From Cellulomonas hominis (GTDB lineage Bacteria > Actinomycetota > Actinomycetes > Actinomycetales > Cellulomonadaceae), in NCBI RefSeq assembly GCF_014201095.1, contig NZ_JACHDN010000001.1:248001-312000 (forward strand): 64,000 bases of DNA, in the 5' to 3' direction. Under the pieces are notes generated by a model. That model was not told the origin of the DNA. It did not search any database and saw only the letters and a program-made list of their open reading frames with translations. Below are positions 1 to 8,390 of this stretch, one piece after another; the first letter of the stretch is position 1; every line of letters starts with the position of its first letter. The position numbers and the translations under genes are program-made.

Positions 1-525
1 ACGATCCAGTCGAACGTGCTCGTGCTGGTCGCGTCCGCGCTGCTGGCCGGCCGGCCCGCGCGCGCCGGCCGGGTCGTGGCCGTGCTGCACCTGGACGCGC
101 TGCTGTGCATCGCGGTCACGGGCGTCGTCTACCACGCGGTGCTCGCCGGCGCCGGGCTGCCCCTCACGCCGAGCGGCGCGGTGGCGAACCTGCTGCTGCA
201 CACCGTCGCGCCCGTCGGCGCCTGGCTGGCGTGGCTGCTGGTCGGTCCGCGGCCGCGGTTCGGCGGCGCGACCGTCGGGTGGGCCGTCGTGTTCCCGCTG
301 ACCTGGATCGCGTACACGTTCCTGCACGGGGCGGCGAGCGGCTGGTACCCGTACCCGTTCCTCGACGTCGGAGCGATCGGGTACGGCGCGGCGGCGTTGA
401 ACACGGCGGTCGTCGCGGCCGGCTTCCTCGTGCTCGCGGCGCTCGTGCGGCTGCTGGAGCGGGTGCTGCCGGGGACGCCGCGGGTGCCGAGCGCCGCGCC
501 GGGGCCCGAGGCGCCCGCCGTCTGA
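1..525 (+). CDS. Pr6Pr-type integral membrane protein, 5' end outside window
   Basis: The frame is open from the first base, so the N-terminus lies outside the window; 174 residues are visible. The visible part starts TIQSNVLVLVASALLAG and has about four hydrophobic spans, with short loops rich in Gly, Pro and aromatic residues (a GWYPYPFLDV loop near residue 117). The early QSN motif and the loop with FLDV match what I know of the Pr6Pr (FAR-17a/AIG1-like) membrane family; no catalytic function is established for the bacterial members. The C-terminus is a short Pro/Ala tail. It converges on the ABC-F gene with 25 bases between stops. Family call is moderate; function unknown. Confidence 0.6.
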   Translation, partial: TIQSNVLVLVASALLAGRPARAGRVVAVLHLDALLCIAVTGVVYHAVLAGAGLPLTPSGAVANLLLHTVAPVGAWLAWLLVGPRPRFGGATVGWAVVFPLTWIAYTFLHGAASGWYPYPFLDVGAIGYGAAALNTAVVAAGFLVLAALVRLLERVLPGTPRVPSAAPGPEAPAV

Positions 526-550
526 CGGCGGGCCCGGCCGGCGCGGCACC

Positions 551-2167
551 TCAGAGCTCGATCGCCGGCCAGTCCGCGAGGTCCACCCGCATCGCCCGGT
601 CGTGCGTCGCCACCACCACGGCCGCCGAGGTCAGCCGCAGCGCCTCGGTCAGCTCGTCGACGAGCGCGATCGACAGGTGGTTGGTCGGCTCGTCCAGCAC
701 GAGCACGTGCGGCGCGGCCACCAGCGCGGCCGCGAGCTCGAACCGCCGGCGCTGCCCGACCGACAGCTCGCGCAGCGGCCGGTCCAGGTCCTCCTCCTCG
801 AGCAGCCCGAGTGCGGCCACCGGGAGCACGTGCGCCGGGTCGAGCGCGCCGGAGCCGAGCAGGTCCAGCGCGCGGCGGGCGGCGGCCTCGAACCCGGTCA
901 TGGCCAGGCGCGCCGGGCTGTCGTCGTCCTGCACCAGCACGCCGAGCCGCACCCCGTCCGCCACCGACCGGTGCCCCCGGTCGAGCGCGACCTGCCCGGT
1001 CAGGGCGCCCAGCAGGGTGGACTTGCCCGACCCGTTGGGGCCGGTGACCAGCAGCCGGCCGGCGGGCGGGAGGTCGACCCGGACACCGGGCAGGTCCAGC
1101 CGCCCCGTGACGCGCGGCGCGCGCAGCTCCAGCAGTGGTCCGCCGCGGTAGTCCGCGGGCAGGCTCGGCAGGTCCGGGAACGTCAGCGCGGGCGGCGGCA
1201 CGGGCACCTCGACGGCCTCGGCCTCGAGCTTCTGCACCAGCCGGTCGGCGGCCTTGACGTGGATCCGGGCGCGGGTGGCGCGGCGGTGCTTCTGGGAGCC
1301 CTTCGCGGGGCGCCACTCGTCGGACAGGCCCTCGTAGGACGCGTCCAGCCGCTCGGCCAGGCGAGCCGCCCGCTTGCGCTCCTGGGCGTACCGGGCGCGC
1401 CAGCGCCGCAGCGCCTGGTCCTTCTGGAACCGGTAGGTCGCGTACCGGGTCGCGCCGTACAGCACCGGCCGCCCGTCCATCGACGGGTCGAGGTCGAGGA
1501 TCGCCGTCATCACGTCGTCCAGCAGCCGCCGGTCGTGCGTGACGATGACCACCACGCCGGGCCACTGCTGCAGCTGGGCGGTCAGGTACTCGATGCCACC
1601 GACGTCGAGGTGGTTCGTCGGCTCGTCCAGCAGCAGCACGTCCGCCCGCTCGGCGACGTGGCACGCCAGCCGCGCCCGGTACGCCTCGCCGACGCTGAGC
1701 GTGTCCAGGCGGCGCGCCGGGTCGCGCGGCGCGCCGAACCGGGTCAGCGCCTCGTCCACCCGGCGGTCGACGTCCCAGGCCGCGAGCCGCTCCGCCGCGG
1801 CCAGCGCCTCGGTGAGCGCCGCGAGGTCGCCCCGCTCGTGGTCGAACGCCGCGACGGCCGCGTCCAGGCGCTCAGCGGCCTCCCGGACGTGCCGCTGCGT
1901 GCGGCGCACCAGGTCGCCGACCGTCGCGCCGGGGGCCACGTCGAGCTCCTGCTGCACCACGGACACGGACCCCGCCCGGCGCACCTCGCCGGACGTCGGC
2001 AGCAGGTCCCCGGCCAGCAGCCGGAGCAGCGTCGTCTTGCCCGCGCCGTTCTCCCCCACCACGCCGACGCGGTCGCCGGCGGACGCGGACATGCCGACCG
2101 CGTTCAGCACCGGGCGGCCCGGGTAGCCGAACGTCAGGGCGTCCGCGACCAGGTGGACGTCGGCCAC
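551..2167 (-). CDS. ABC-F family ATP-binding protein (tandem ABC domains, no membrane part)
   Basis: 538 residues, GTG start, 7 bases after the rdgB stop. Two nucleotide-binding domains: the first has Walker A GENGAGKTT (38-46), signature LSVGEAYRA and Walker B LLLDEPTNHLD; the second has GPNGSGKST near 375, signature LSVGQRRR and LVLDEPTNHLS. There are no transmembrane segments, and a charged Arg/Lys/Glu-rich linker joins the domains, as expected for ABC-F. Members bind ribosomes; some rescue stalled translation and others protect against ribosome-targeting antibiotics. Sequence alone does not say which. The position downstream of rdgB and rph suggests co-transcription and a housekeeping or intrinsic-resistance role (inference). 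Confidence 0.9.
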   Translation of the reverse strand: MADVHLVADALTFGYPGRPVLNAVGMSASAGDRVGVVGENGAGKTTLLRLLAGDLLPTSGEVRRAGSVSVVQQELDVAPGATVGDLVRRTQRHVREAAERLDAAVAAFDHERGDLAALTEALAAAERLAAWDVDRRVDEALTRFGAPRDPARRLDTLSVGEAYRARLACHVAERADVLLLDEPTNHLDVGGIEYLTAQLQQWPGVVVIVTHDRRLLDDVMTAILDLDPSMDGRPVLYGATRYATYRFQKDQALRRWRARYAQERKRAARLAERLDASYEGLSDEWRPAKGSQKHRRATRARIHVKAADRLVQKLEAEAVEVPVPPPALTFPDLPSLPADYRGGPLLELRAPRVTGRLDLPGVRVDLPPAGRLLVTGPNGSGKSTLLGALTGQVALDRGHRSVADGVRLGVLVQDDDSPARLAMTGFEAAARRALDLLGSGALDPAHVLPVAALGLLEEEDLDRPLRELSVGQRRRFELAAALVAAPHVLVLDEPTNHLSIALVDELTEALRLTSAAVVVATHDRAMRVDLADWPAIEL

Positions 2168-2174
2168 GGGCGCC

Positions 2175-2807
2175 TCAGCCGTCCCGCGGGCCGCCGAGCG
2201 CGGCGACGATCGCGGGCACCAGCGCGCGGAACGCCTGGCCGCGGTGCGAGATGCGGTTCTTCTCGGCCGGCTCCAGCTCCGCGCACGTCCGGGTGTCGCC
2301 CTCGGGCACCAGCACCGGGTCGTAGCCGAAGCCGTGGCTGCCCCGCGGGGCGGTCGCGAGCGTGCCGGGCAGGTGCCCGAGCTCGACGTGCTCGACCCCG
2401 TCCGGGGTGACCAGGGCCGCCGCGCACGTGAACCGCGCGGCGCGGTGCTCCGGGGAGATGTCCGACAGCTGCGCGAGCAGCAGGTCGAGGTTCGCGCGGT
2501 CGTCGCCGTGCCGGCCGGACCAGCGCGCCGAGAAGATGCCCGGCGCCCCGCCGAGCACGTCGACCGACAGGCCGGAGTCGTCCGCGACCGCGGGCAGGCC
2601 GGTGTGCCGGGCCAGCGCGCGCGCCTTGATCAGGGCGTTCTCGGCGAAGGTCACCCCGTCCTCGACCGGCTCGGGCGCGCCGACGTCGCGCGCGCCGACC
2701 ACGGAGTCCGGGTCCAGGTCCGGCAGCGCCGGGACGAGGATCGCCCGCAGCTCGCCGACCTTGTGGGCGTTGTGGGTGGCGAGGACCAGGCGGGCCGGGC
2801 CGGTCAC
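2175..2807 (-). CDS. rdgB: dITP/XTP pyrophosphatase (Ham1 family)
   Basis: 210 residues. The enzyme hydrolyses non-canonical purine triphosphates (dITP, XTP) to monophosphates and keeps them out of DNA and RNA. Visible family motifs are [14 protein letters not shown] at the N-terminus, the central ADDSGL and [12 protein letters not shown], and GFGYDPV and EKNRISHRG near the end. The GTG start is chosen because it overlaps the rph stop in a GTGA tetranucleotide, which points to translational coupling; the rph-rdgB order is common in bacteria. Length fits the family (about 190-210). Confidence 0.95.
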   Translation of the reverse strand: MTGPARLVLATHNAHKVGELRAILVPALPDLDPDSVVGARDVGAPEPVEDGVTFAENALIKARALARHTGLPAVADDSGLSVDVLGGAPGIFSARWSGRHGDDRANLDLLLAQLSDISPEHRAARFTCAAALVTPDGVEHVELGHLPGTLATAPRGSHGFGYDPVLVPEGDTRTCAELEPAEKNRISHRGQAFRALVPAIVAALGGPRDG

Positions 2808-3619
2808 GCGCGCACCGCCGAGCCGCCGCGCACCGTCACCGGGGCGTCGCCCGGCAGGGCCAGCACCTCGGCCTGCACGCGCGCCAGCTCCGACGTGCCG
2901 ACCAGCGCGAGGTCCAGCAGCGCGTCGAGCTCGGCGCGGTCGAACGGCGCGTGCTCCGCGGTGCCCTGCACCTCGACGAAGTGCCCGGACCCGGTGACGA
3001 CGACGTTCATGTCGGTCTCGGCGCGCACGTCCTCGACGTACGGCAGGTCCAGCACCGGCCGGCCGTCCACGATGCCGACGCTGACCGCCGCCACCGAGTC
3101 GCGCAGCACGGTGCGCTTCCGGTCGACCTGCTTCTGCGCGACGCCCCACGCCACCGCGTCCGCGAGCGCCACGTACGCGCCCGTCACGGCCGCGGTGCGG
3201 GTGCCGCCGTCCGCCTGGAGCACGTCGCAGTCCAGCACGATCGTGTTCTCGCCCAGCGCGGCGACGTCCACGACGGCGCGCAGCGACCGGCCGATCAGCC
3301 GGGAGATCTCGTGCGTGCGGCCGCCGATCTTCCCGCGCACCGACTCGCGGTCCGAGCGGGTGCTCGTCGAGCGCGGCAGCATCGCGTACTCCGCGGTCAC
3401 CCAGCCCTCGCCGGAGCCCTTGCGCCAGCGCGGCACGCCGGCCGTGAAGGACGCGACGCACAGCACCTTCGTGCCGCCGAACTCCACCAGGACGCTGCCC
3501 TCGCCCGCGTCGAGGTACCGGCGGGTGATCGAGATCGGGCGCAGCGCGTCCGGGGCGCGGCCGTCGGCGCGCGGGGCGGTCGCGGGCGCGGCGGACGAGG
3601 TCGGGGAGTCGGTGGTCAT
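2804..3619 (-). CDS. rph: Ribonuclease PH
   Basis: 271 residues from the ATG at 3619. RNase PH is a phosphorolytic 3'-5' exoribonuclease that trims tRNA 3' ends. The core starts at [20 protein letters not shown] and includes [20 protein letters not shown] (substrate/phosphate-binding Arg-rich segment), [19 protein letters not shown] and the late [19 protein letters not shown]. The first ~25 residues are a low-complexity Ser/Ala/Pro leader, a little longer than usual. An upstream in-frame start at 3736 exists, but it would add a Pro/Arg-rich tail without family similarity. It is coupled to rdgB by a 4-base overlap. Confidence 0.95.
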   Translation of the reverse strand: MTTDSPTSSAAPATAPRADGRAPDALRPISITRRYLDAGEGSVLVEFGGTKVLCVASFTAGVPRWRKGSGEGWVTAEYAMLPRSTSTRSDRESVRGKIGGRTHEISRLIGRSLRAVVDVAALGENTIVLDCDVLQADGGTRTAAVTGAYVALADAVAWGVAQKQVDRKRTVLRDSVAAVSVGIVDGRPVLDLPYVEDVRAETDMNVVVTGSGHFVEVQGTAEHAPFDRAELDALLDLALVGTSELARVQAEVLALPGDAPVTVRGGSAVRA

Positions 3620-3739
3620 GCCCCCGAGGGTAGCCCGGCCCGGGGACACCCCCCGGCCCGCCGCCCGCCACCCCGCGGCCCGCCGACCCCGCAGTCCGCC
3701 GACAGAGGGGCCCGGGCCCGGGTCCCGGCGGACCACGGG

Positions 3740-4543
3740 TCAGAGGTCGACGGTCAGGCCCGGGCGGGCCAGGTCCACCGGGCCGGCGTACGCCGCCGCG
3801 GCCTCCGCCAGGCTCGCGGCCGGGTCGTTCCACGCCACGAGGTGCGTGAGCAGCAGCCGGCGGGAGCCGCCGCGCGCCGCCGCCTCGCCCGCGCGGCGGC
3901 CCGTGAGGTGCACGCCCCGCGGTGCCCCGGCGGTCGTCTCCAGGTAGGCCGCCTCGGCGAGCAGCAGGTCCGCGTCCCGGGCCAGGTCGTCCAGCCCGGG
4001 GCACGCGTCGGTGTCGCCGGTGTACGCGAGCGTGACGGTCCGGCCCGGGTCGGCGGACGACGGTCCGGTCACGCGGAGCCCGAACGCCGGGACCGGGTGC
4101 TCCACCGGCACGGGCTCGAGCGTGAGCGGCCCCACCCGCACCGGCTCGCCGGCGCGCCAGGTGCCGAGCGCGAGGTGGTCGGCGGTGTCGGTCGCCGGGT
4201 CGTGGCCGGACAGCTGCGCCAGCCGCTCGCGCGTCCCGTCGGGCCCCCACAGCGGCAGGGGCCCCGGCCGGGCCCCGCGCGGGTCGTAGCGGAGCATGAC
4301 GCCGAGCACCACGACGTCAGCGACGTGGTCCGCGTGCAGGTGGCTGATCGCGACCGCGTCCAGCGTCGCGGGCTCCAGGTACCGCTGCAGCGGGCCGAGC
4401 GCGCCGTTGCCGAGGTCGAGCAGCACGCTCCACGTGCGCGTCCCGCCCGACCCGTCCGGCCCCTCGGCCTGGACCAGGTAGCAGGACGCCGCCGCGTCCG
4501 GGCCCGGGAACGACCCGGCACTGCCCACGACCACGAGCCTCAT
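3740..4543 (-). CDS. Metallo-beta-lactamase-fold hydrolase (RNase Z/CPSF-like)
   Basis: 267 residues, ATG start preceded by GGAGAGG at a normal distance. The fold is shown by the HLHADH zinc-binding motif near residue 66, the YTGDTD segment (about 182) and a late His in LLLTHL. The order MRLVVVGSAGSFPGPDAA...SCYLV is typical of the actinobacterial MBL-fold proteins that sit between murI and rph. The natural substrate is not known; annotation as RNase Z-like or as a cyclic-nucleotide phosphodiesterase would be a guess. It lies between murI and rph on the same strand, with 173 bases to murI. Confidence 0.85.
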   Translation of the reverse strand: MRLVVVGSAGSFPGPDAAASCYLVQAEGPDGSGGTRTWSVLLDLGNGALGPLQRYLEPATLDAVAISHLHADHVADVVVLGVMLRYDPRGARPGPLPLWGPDGTRERLAQLSGHDPATDTADHLALGTWRAGEPVRVGPLTLEPVPVEHPVPAFGLRVTGPSSADPGRTVTLAYTGDTDACPGLDDLARDADLLLAEAAYLETTAGAPRGVHLTGRRAGEAAARGGSRRLLLTHLVAWNDPAASLAEAAAAYAGPVDLARPGLTVDL

Positions 4544-4716
4544 CGGCACCTCTCCCCTGCGCGACAGGGGGCCGGGACGACCCCGTCCTGCGACGGCCCC
4601 GGAGCCATGATGCCGTGCGGGCCCCGGCCGTGTGCGGACGAGGGTCCTGCCGGGGACGTGGCGCTCGTCACGGCCGCAGCGGGGGCGGCGCGGGCCGGCA
4701 CGGGCGGCTCCGGCCC

Positions 4717-5532
4717 TCAGCGCAGCGCGGCGCGCTCCTCCACGTGCCGCACCTCGGGCCCGAGGAACCGGCGGGCCAGGGCCGCGAACGGCTCGGGGTC
4801 GCCGGTCGCGAGGAACCGGTGCTCGGGCGGCCCGGCGGCCGGGTCGCGCTCGAGGTCGTGCGCGACGAGCGTGCGGTACACGTCCTTCGCGGTCTCCTCG
4901 GCGCTGGACACCAGCGTGACGTCCTCGCCCATCACGTAGGAGATGACGCCGGTCAGCAGCGGGTAGTGCGTGCAGCCGAGGACGAGCGTGTCGACGCCCG
5001 CGTCCTTCACCGGCTGCAGGTACTCCGCCGCGACGCCGAGCAGCTCGGGGCCGGACGTGATGCCCGCCTCGACGAACTCCACGAACCGCGGGCACGCCTG
5101 CGTCGTGAGCTGCACGCCGGGCGCGACGGCGAACGCGTCGTCGTACGCCCGCGACTCGATGGTCGCGCGGGTGCCGATCACGCCGATGTGCCCGCTGCGG
5201 GTGGCGGCGACGGCGCGGCGCGCGGCGGGCAGGATCACCTCGACCACGGGGAGCCCCTTGCGGAGGGTGTACCGCTCGCGCGCGTCCCGCAGGACTGCCG
5301 AGGACGCGGTGTTGCAGGCGATGACCAGCATCTTCACCCCGGCGTCGACGAGGTCGTCCATCACCTCGAGCGCGTGGGCGCGCACCGCCGCGAGCGGCTT
5401 CGGCCCGTACGGGGTGTTCAGGGTGTCGCCGATGTACAGCACGGCCTCGTGCGGGAGCTGGTCGATGATCGCCCGCGCGTTGGTGAGCCCGCCCACCCCC
5501 GAGTCGAAGATCCCGATGGGTGCGTCGTTCAC
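4717..5532 (-). CDS. murI: Glutamate racemase
   Basis: 271 residues. It interconverts L- and D-glutamate and supplies D-Glu for peptidoglycan. Motifs include [13 protein letters not shown] at the N-terminus, [11 protein letters not shown], the first catalytic Cys in ACNTASSAV and the second in GCTHYPLL. The GTG at 5532 is preferred because it gives the family N-terminus exactly and overlaps the DUF2017 stop as GTGA; a start further upstream would add a low-complexity extension. It forms a coupled run with DUF2017 and clpS. Confidence 0.96.
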   Translation of the reverse strand: MNDAPIGIFDSGVGGLTNARAIIDQLPHEAVLYIGDTLNTPYGPKPLAAVRAHALEVMDDLVDAGVKMLVIACNTASSAVLRDARERYTLRKGLPVVEVILPAARRAVAATRSGHIGVIGTRATIESRAYDDAFAVAPGVQLTTQACPRFVEFVEAGITSGPELLGVAAEYLQPVKDAGVDTLVLGCTHYPLLTGVISYVMGEDVTLVSSAEETAKDVYRTLVAHDLERDPAAGPPEHRFLATGDPEPFAALARRFLGPEVRHVEERAALR

Positions 5533-6266
5533 GACCCCGAGCCTAGCCCCGTCCGCGGGTCGTCCCGGCCCGGCTCGTCGCGGCCCGGCCCGTCCGGCAG
5601 GTCCGCCAGCAGGCAGGCCATCAGCGTCTCCTGCCACCAGCCCAGCGCAAGGAACACCGACCCGAGGTAGTGCCGGGCCTGGGCCGCGTGGTCGTCGGCC
5701 GCGGGGTCGGCGTGCACGACCTCGTCCTCGAGCGCCGCGCTCGCCTCCTCGTCGGTCACGCCGAGCCGCTCCCCGAGCACGAGCCGGATGTCCGTCAGCG
5801 CGGCGGCGAACGCCGGCGCCCGGTGCGCGCGCACCCGGACCACGGCGGTGTCGGACTGCCGGGCCCGGTACCGCTCGCCGGTGGCGGGGTCCACGTCGTC
5901 CGCGATCAGCGCCCGGTACACCTCGACCAGCCGCAGGGCCTTCTCCCGGCGCAGGTCGTCCTCGGTGAGGCGGCGGAACTCCCGCGCGACCTCCCGGTCG
6001 TCCCTCGACGCGTCGGGCAGCAGCCGGCGCACCGCCGGGTCCTCGGGGGTGCGGTACGGCAGGTGCGCCATCCGGGCCCAGTCCGGCCGGCCCGGCCCGT
6101 CGACGTCGTGGTCCTCCCCGTCGGGGTGCACCGGCTCCCAGGTCTCCAGCCGCTCGCCGATGCCGAGCAGCTCCGCGACGTCCGACACCACCGTGGCCAG
6201 CACGTCCCGCTCGCCGGCCTCCATCTCGGCGACGAACCGGTCGCCCTCCCGCCGGAACGCCCGCAC
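5529..6266 (-). CDS. DUF2017 family protein, partner of clpS
   Basis: 245 residues, GTG start. The sequence begins [20 protein letters not shown] and includes [13 protein letters not shown], an acidic middle, and a late [16 protein letters not shown] segment (here [12 protein letters not shown]). DUF2017 proteins are almost always encoded beside clpS in Actinobacteria; their biochemical role is not known to me, and a link to the ClpS/ClpP adaptor system is inference from context. The start overlaps the clpS stop by one base (TAGTG) and the stop overlaps the murI start, so the three genes look translationally coupled. The last ~20 residues are a charged Gly/Arg/Asp tail. Confidence 0.85.
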   Translation of the reverse strand: MRAFRREGDRFVAEMEAGERDVLATVVSDVAELLGIGERLETWEPVHPDGEDHDVDGPGRPDWARMAHLPYRTPEDPAVRRLLPDASRDDREVAREFRRLTEDDLRREKALRLVEVYRALIADDVDPATGERYRARQSDTAVVRVRAHRAPAFAAALTDIRLVLGERLGVTDEEASAALEDEVVHADPAADDHAAQARHYLGSVFLALGWWQETLMACLLADLPDGPGRDEPGRDDPRTGLGSGS

Positions 6267-6553
6267 TACGCCGACGCCCCGCTGCGCTGCAGGGTCGCCC
6301 ACAGCCCGAAGCCGTGCATGGCCTGCACGTGCACCTCCATCTGCTCCCGGTTCCCCGAGGACACCACGGACCGGCCCTGCTCGTGCACCTCGAGCATGAG
6401 CCGCTCCGCCTTGGTCTGCGAGTAGCCGAAGTACGACCGGAACACGTAGGTGACGTAGGACATGAGGTTGACCGGGTCGTTCCACACGATCGTCACCCAC
6501 GGGTCGCCGAGGGCGCTCTCCGCGTGGGCAATCTGCTCGGGTGCGATCGACAC
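6266..6553 (-). CDS. clpS: ATP-dependent Clp protease adaptor ClpS
   Basis: 95 residues. ClpS delivers N-degron substrates to the ClpAP/ClpCP protease. Visible family features are [20 protein letters not shown], the helix [16 protein letters not shown] and the C-terminal [20 protein letters not shown]. The GTG start (VSIAPEQ) gives the usual length and lies six bases after a TACAGT hexamer (6560-6565), suggesting a leaderless transcript; the in-frame ATG upstream would add about 26 atypical residues and run into pncB. It heads the clpS-DUF2017-murI run and diverges from pncB. Confidence 0.93.
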   Translation of the reverse strand: MSIAPEQIAHAESALGDPWVTIVWNDPVNLMSYVTYVFRSYFGYSQTKAERLMLEVHEQGRSVVSSGNREQMEVHVQAMHGFGLWATLQRSGASA

Positions 6554-6559
6554 CCGTCC

Positions 6560-6608
6560 ACTGTAGGTGCCCCCGGGTGCGGCGCACGGCCGCCCGCCCG
6601 CATACCGT
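6560..6608. promoter_or_regulatory. Divergent leaderless promoters of clpS and pncB
   Basis: In the 61-base gap between the two start codons, the minus strand carries TACAGT (6560-6565) six bases before the clpS GTG, and the plus strand carries TACCGT (6603-6608) six bases before the pncB ATG. Both fit a -10 element with transcription starting at or next to the start codon. No Shine-Dalgarno sequence is seen in front of either gene, which agrees. The -35 regions must overlap each other in the 37 bases between. Confidence 0.6.
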
Positions 6609-6614
6609 GTGGTC

Positions 6615-7943
6615 ATGACGTCGTCGAGCACCGCGCTGCTGACCGACCGCTACGAGCTCACCATGCTGCAGGCCGCCCTCGCCGACGGGACGGCCGGGCG
6701 CCGGTGCGTGTTCGAGGTGTTCACCCGGAGGCTGCCGCACGGACGCCGGTACGGGGTGCTCGCCGGGACCGGCCGGGTGCTCGAGGCGCTGGCGGACTTC
6801 CGGTTCGGCCCCGAGGAGCTCGACTGGCTGGCCCGCGAGCGCGTGGTGGACGACGCGACGCTCGACTACCTCGCGGGCTACCGGTTCACCGGCTCGGTCA
6901 GCGGGTACGCCGAGGGCGAGATGTTCTTCCCGCACTCCCCCGTCCTGACCGTCGAGGGCACGTTCGCCGAGGCGGTGCTGCTCGAGACCGTCGTGCTGTC
7001 CGTCCTCAACTACGACTCCGCCGTCGCGTCCGCGGCGTCCCGGATGACGAGCGCCGCGATCGGCCGGCCCTGCCTGGAGATGGGCGCGCGCCGCGCGCAC
7101 GAGCAGGCGGCCGTCGCGGCCGCGCGGGCCGCCGCGGTCGCCGGGTTCGCCGGCACCTCGAACCTCGAGGCGGGCCGCCGGTACGGGCTGCCGACCATCG
7201 GCACCGCCGCGCACGCCTTCACCCTGCTGCACGACGACGAGGAGGCCGCGTTCGCCGCGCAGGTCGCGTCCTCGGGCCCCGGCACGACGCTGCTGGTGGA
7301 CACCTACGACGTGCGGCGCGGGGTGGAGCGGGCGATCGCCGCCGCGGGCACCGGCCTGGGCGCGGTCCGGCTGGACTCCGGCGACCTGGGGGTGCTCGCG
7401 CAGGAGGTCCGGGCGCAGCTCGACGGGCTCGGCGCCCGCGACACCCGGATCGTCGTCACGTCCGACCTCGACGAGTACGCCATCGCCGCGCTGGCGGTCG
7501 CGCCCGTCGACTCCTACGGCGTCGGGACCTCGCTCGTCACCGGCTCGGGGGCCCCGACGTGCGGCATGGTCTACAAGCTCGTCGCCCGCGAGGGCCGCGA
7601 CGGGACGCTGGAGCCGGTCGCGAAGGCCTCGGTCGCGAAGGGGTCGGTCGGCGGGCGGAAGTCGGCGGCCAGGCGCCTGGACGAGTCCGGGCGCGCCGTC
7701 GCGGAGGTCGTGGTCAGCGGCGAGGACGAGGCGGTGCGCGCGTGGGCGCCCGCCGAGGCCGACCTGCGAGGGCTCGTGGTGCCGCTGGTGACGGACGGGG
7801 AGGTGCGCCCGGGGTGGACCGGCCCCGAGGGCGTCGCCGCGGCCACCGCCCGGCACGCGGCCTCCCGGGACGAGCTGCCCCGCGGGGCGCGGCGGCTGTC
7901 CGCCGACGAGGCGGCCCTGCCCACGGTGACGCTGACGCTCTGA
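6615..7943 (+). CDS. pncB: Nicotinate phosphoribosyltransferase
   Basis: 442 residues. It converts nicotinate, PRPP and ATP to nicotinate mononucleotide in NAD salvage. The N-terminus [19 protein letters not shown] is diagnostic. The family core is seen as [30 protein letters not shown] followed by TAAHAF (the His that is phosphorylated in the family), [20 protein letters not shown], and [12 protein letters not shown]. The ATG at 6615 is supported by the -10-like hexamer six bases upstream. It ends 60 bases before a strong terminator hairpin. Confidence 0.95.
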   Translation: MTSSSTALLTDRYELTMLQAALADGTAGRRCVFEVFTRRLPHGRRYGVLAGTGRVLEALADFRFGPEELDWLARERVVDDATLDYLAGYRFTGSVSGYAEGEMFFPHSPVLTVEGTFAEAVLLETVVLSVLNYDSAVASAASRMTSAAIGRPCLEMGARRAHEQAAVAAARAAAVAGFAGTSNLEAGRRYGLPTIGTAAHAFTLLHDDEEAAFAAQVASSGPGTTLLVDTYDVRRGVERAIAAAGTGLGAVRLDSGDLGVLAQEVRAQLDGLGARDTRIVVTSDLDEYAIAALAVAPVDSYGVGTSLVTGSGAPTCGMVYKLVAREGRDGTLEPVAKASVAKGSVGGRKSAARRLDESGRAVAEVVVSGEDEAVRAWAPAEADLRGLVVPLVTDGEVRPGWTGPEGVAAATARHAASRDELPRGARRLSADEAALPTVTLTL

Positions 7944-8003
7944 CCGCGCCGGTCGGCGGCCGACCGGCGGCCGAGTGGAGGCCGAATGGCCGCCCCGGAC
8001 ACG

Positions 8004-8043
8004 ACGGAGCCCGCACCCTCTCGAAGGGGGGTGCGGGCTCCGT
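8004..8043. terminator. Bidirectional hairpin terminator after pncB
   Basis: Perfect 15-bp stem: ACGGAGCCCGCACCC (8004-8018) pairs with positions 8029-8043 around a 10-base loop. It sits between convergent pncB (+) and the 51-residue gene (-), so it can serve both. It lacks a long T-run, as is usual in high-GC actinobacteria. Confidence 0.85.
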
Positions 8044-8062
8044 GTCTGCGGCAGCCGCGCGG

Positions 8063-8218
8063 CTACACGCGCGAGCGGCCCCGGCCGACCAGGCCCAGGA
8101 TCAGGCTCACGACCAGGACGGCGATACCGATCCACAGCAGGAACTTCGCGGCCTCCACGGCCACACCCAGGATCAGCAGGACCACACCGATGATGATGAG
8201 GATCAGCCACGCGGGCAT
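8063..8218 (-). CDS. 51-residue hydrophobic membrane protein
   Basis: The ATG at 8218 is preceded by AAGGGAG at six bases, a strong ribosome binding site, and the frame ends in TAG at 8063. The product begins MPAWLILIIIGVVLLILG, has a second hydrophobic span (FLLWIGIAVLVVSLILGLV) and ends in GRGRSRV. Two membrane helices with a basic C-terminal tail are predicted; the two helices are separated by VAVEAAK. I recognise it only as a member of the many tiny two-helix proteins of Actinobacteria and assign no function. It is transcribed away from the helicase gene region and stops at the shared terminator. A possible ECF-sigma-like promoter upstream is too weak to call. Confidence 0.8.
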   Translation of the reverse strand: MPAWLILIIIGVVLLILGVAVEAAKFLLWIGIAVLVVSLILGLVGRGRSRV

Positions 8219-8390
8219 GTGTCGCTCCCTTCGTCCCCCTGCTCCGTGGTCCGCCGGCCGGAACCGGCGAACTCCCTGTTCATGAGGACGACGCTCTCAC
8301 CGAAACGCCAGGTCGGCACGTCGAACGCTCCGGTTGCGGGCACGCATCAGCGGTGCTAATCCGGTGCGCTCACCTGCGGGAACGCGTCGG

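Noticed and set aside
3619..3736. Upstream start for rph adding 39 residues
   Set aside because: The added part is Pro/Arg/Gly rich with no family similarity and precedes a good ATG.
8219..8390. A possible ECF-type promoter (GGAGCG, N19, GTT) upstream of the 51-residue gene
   Set aside because: Only a partial match to SigH-type consensus; could be chance.
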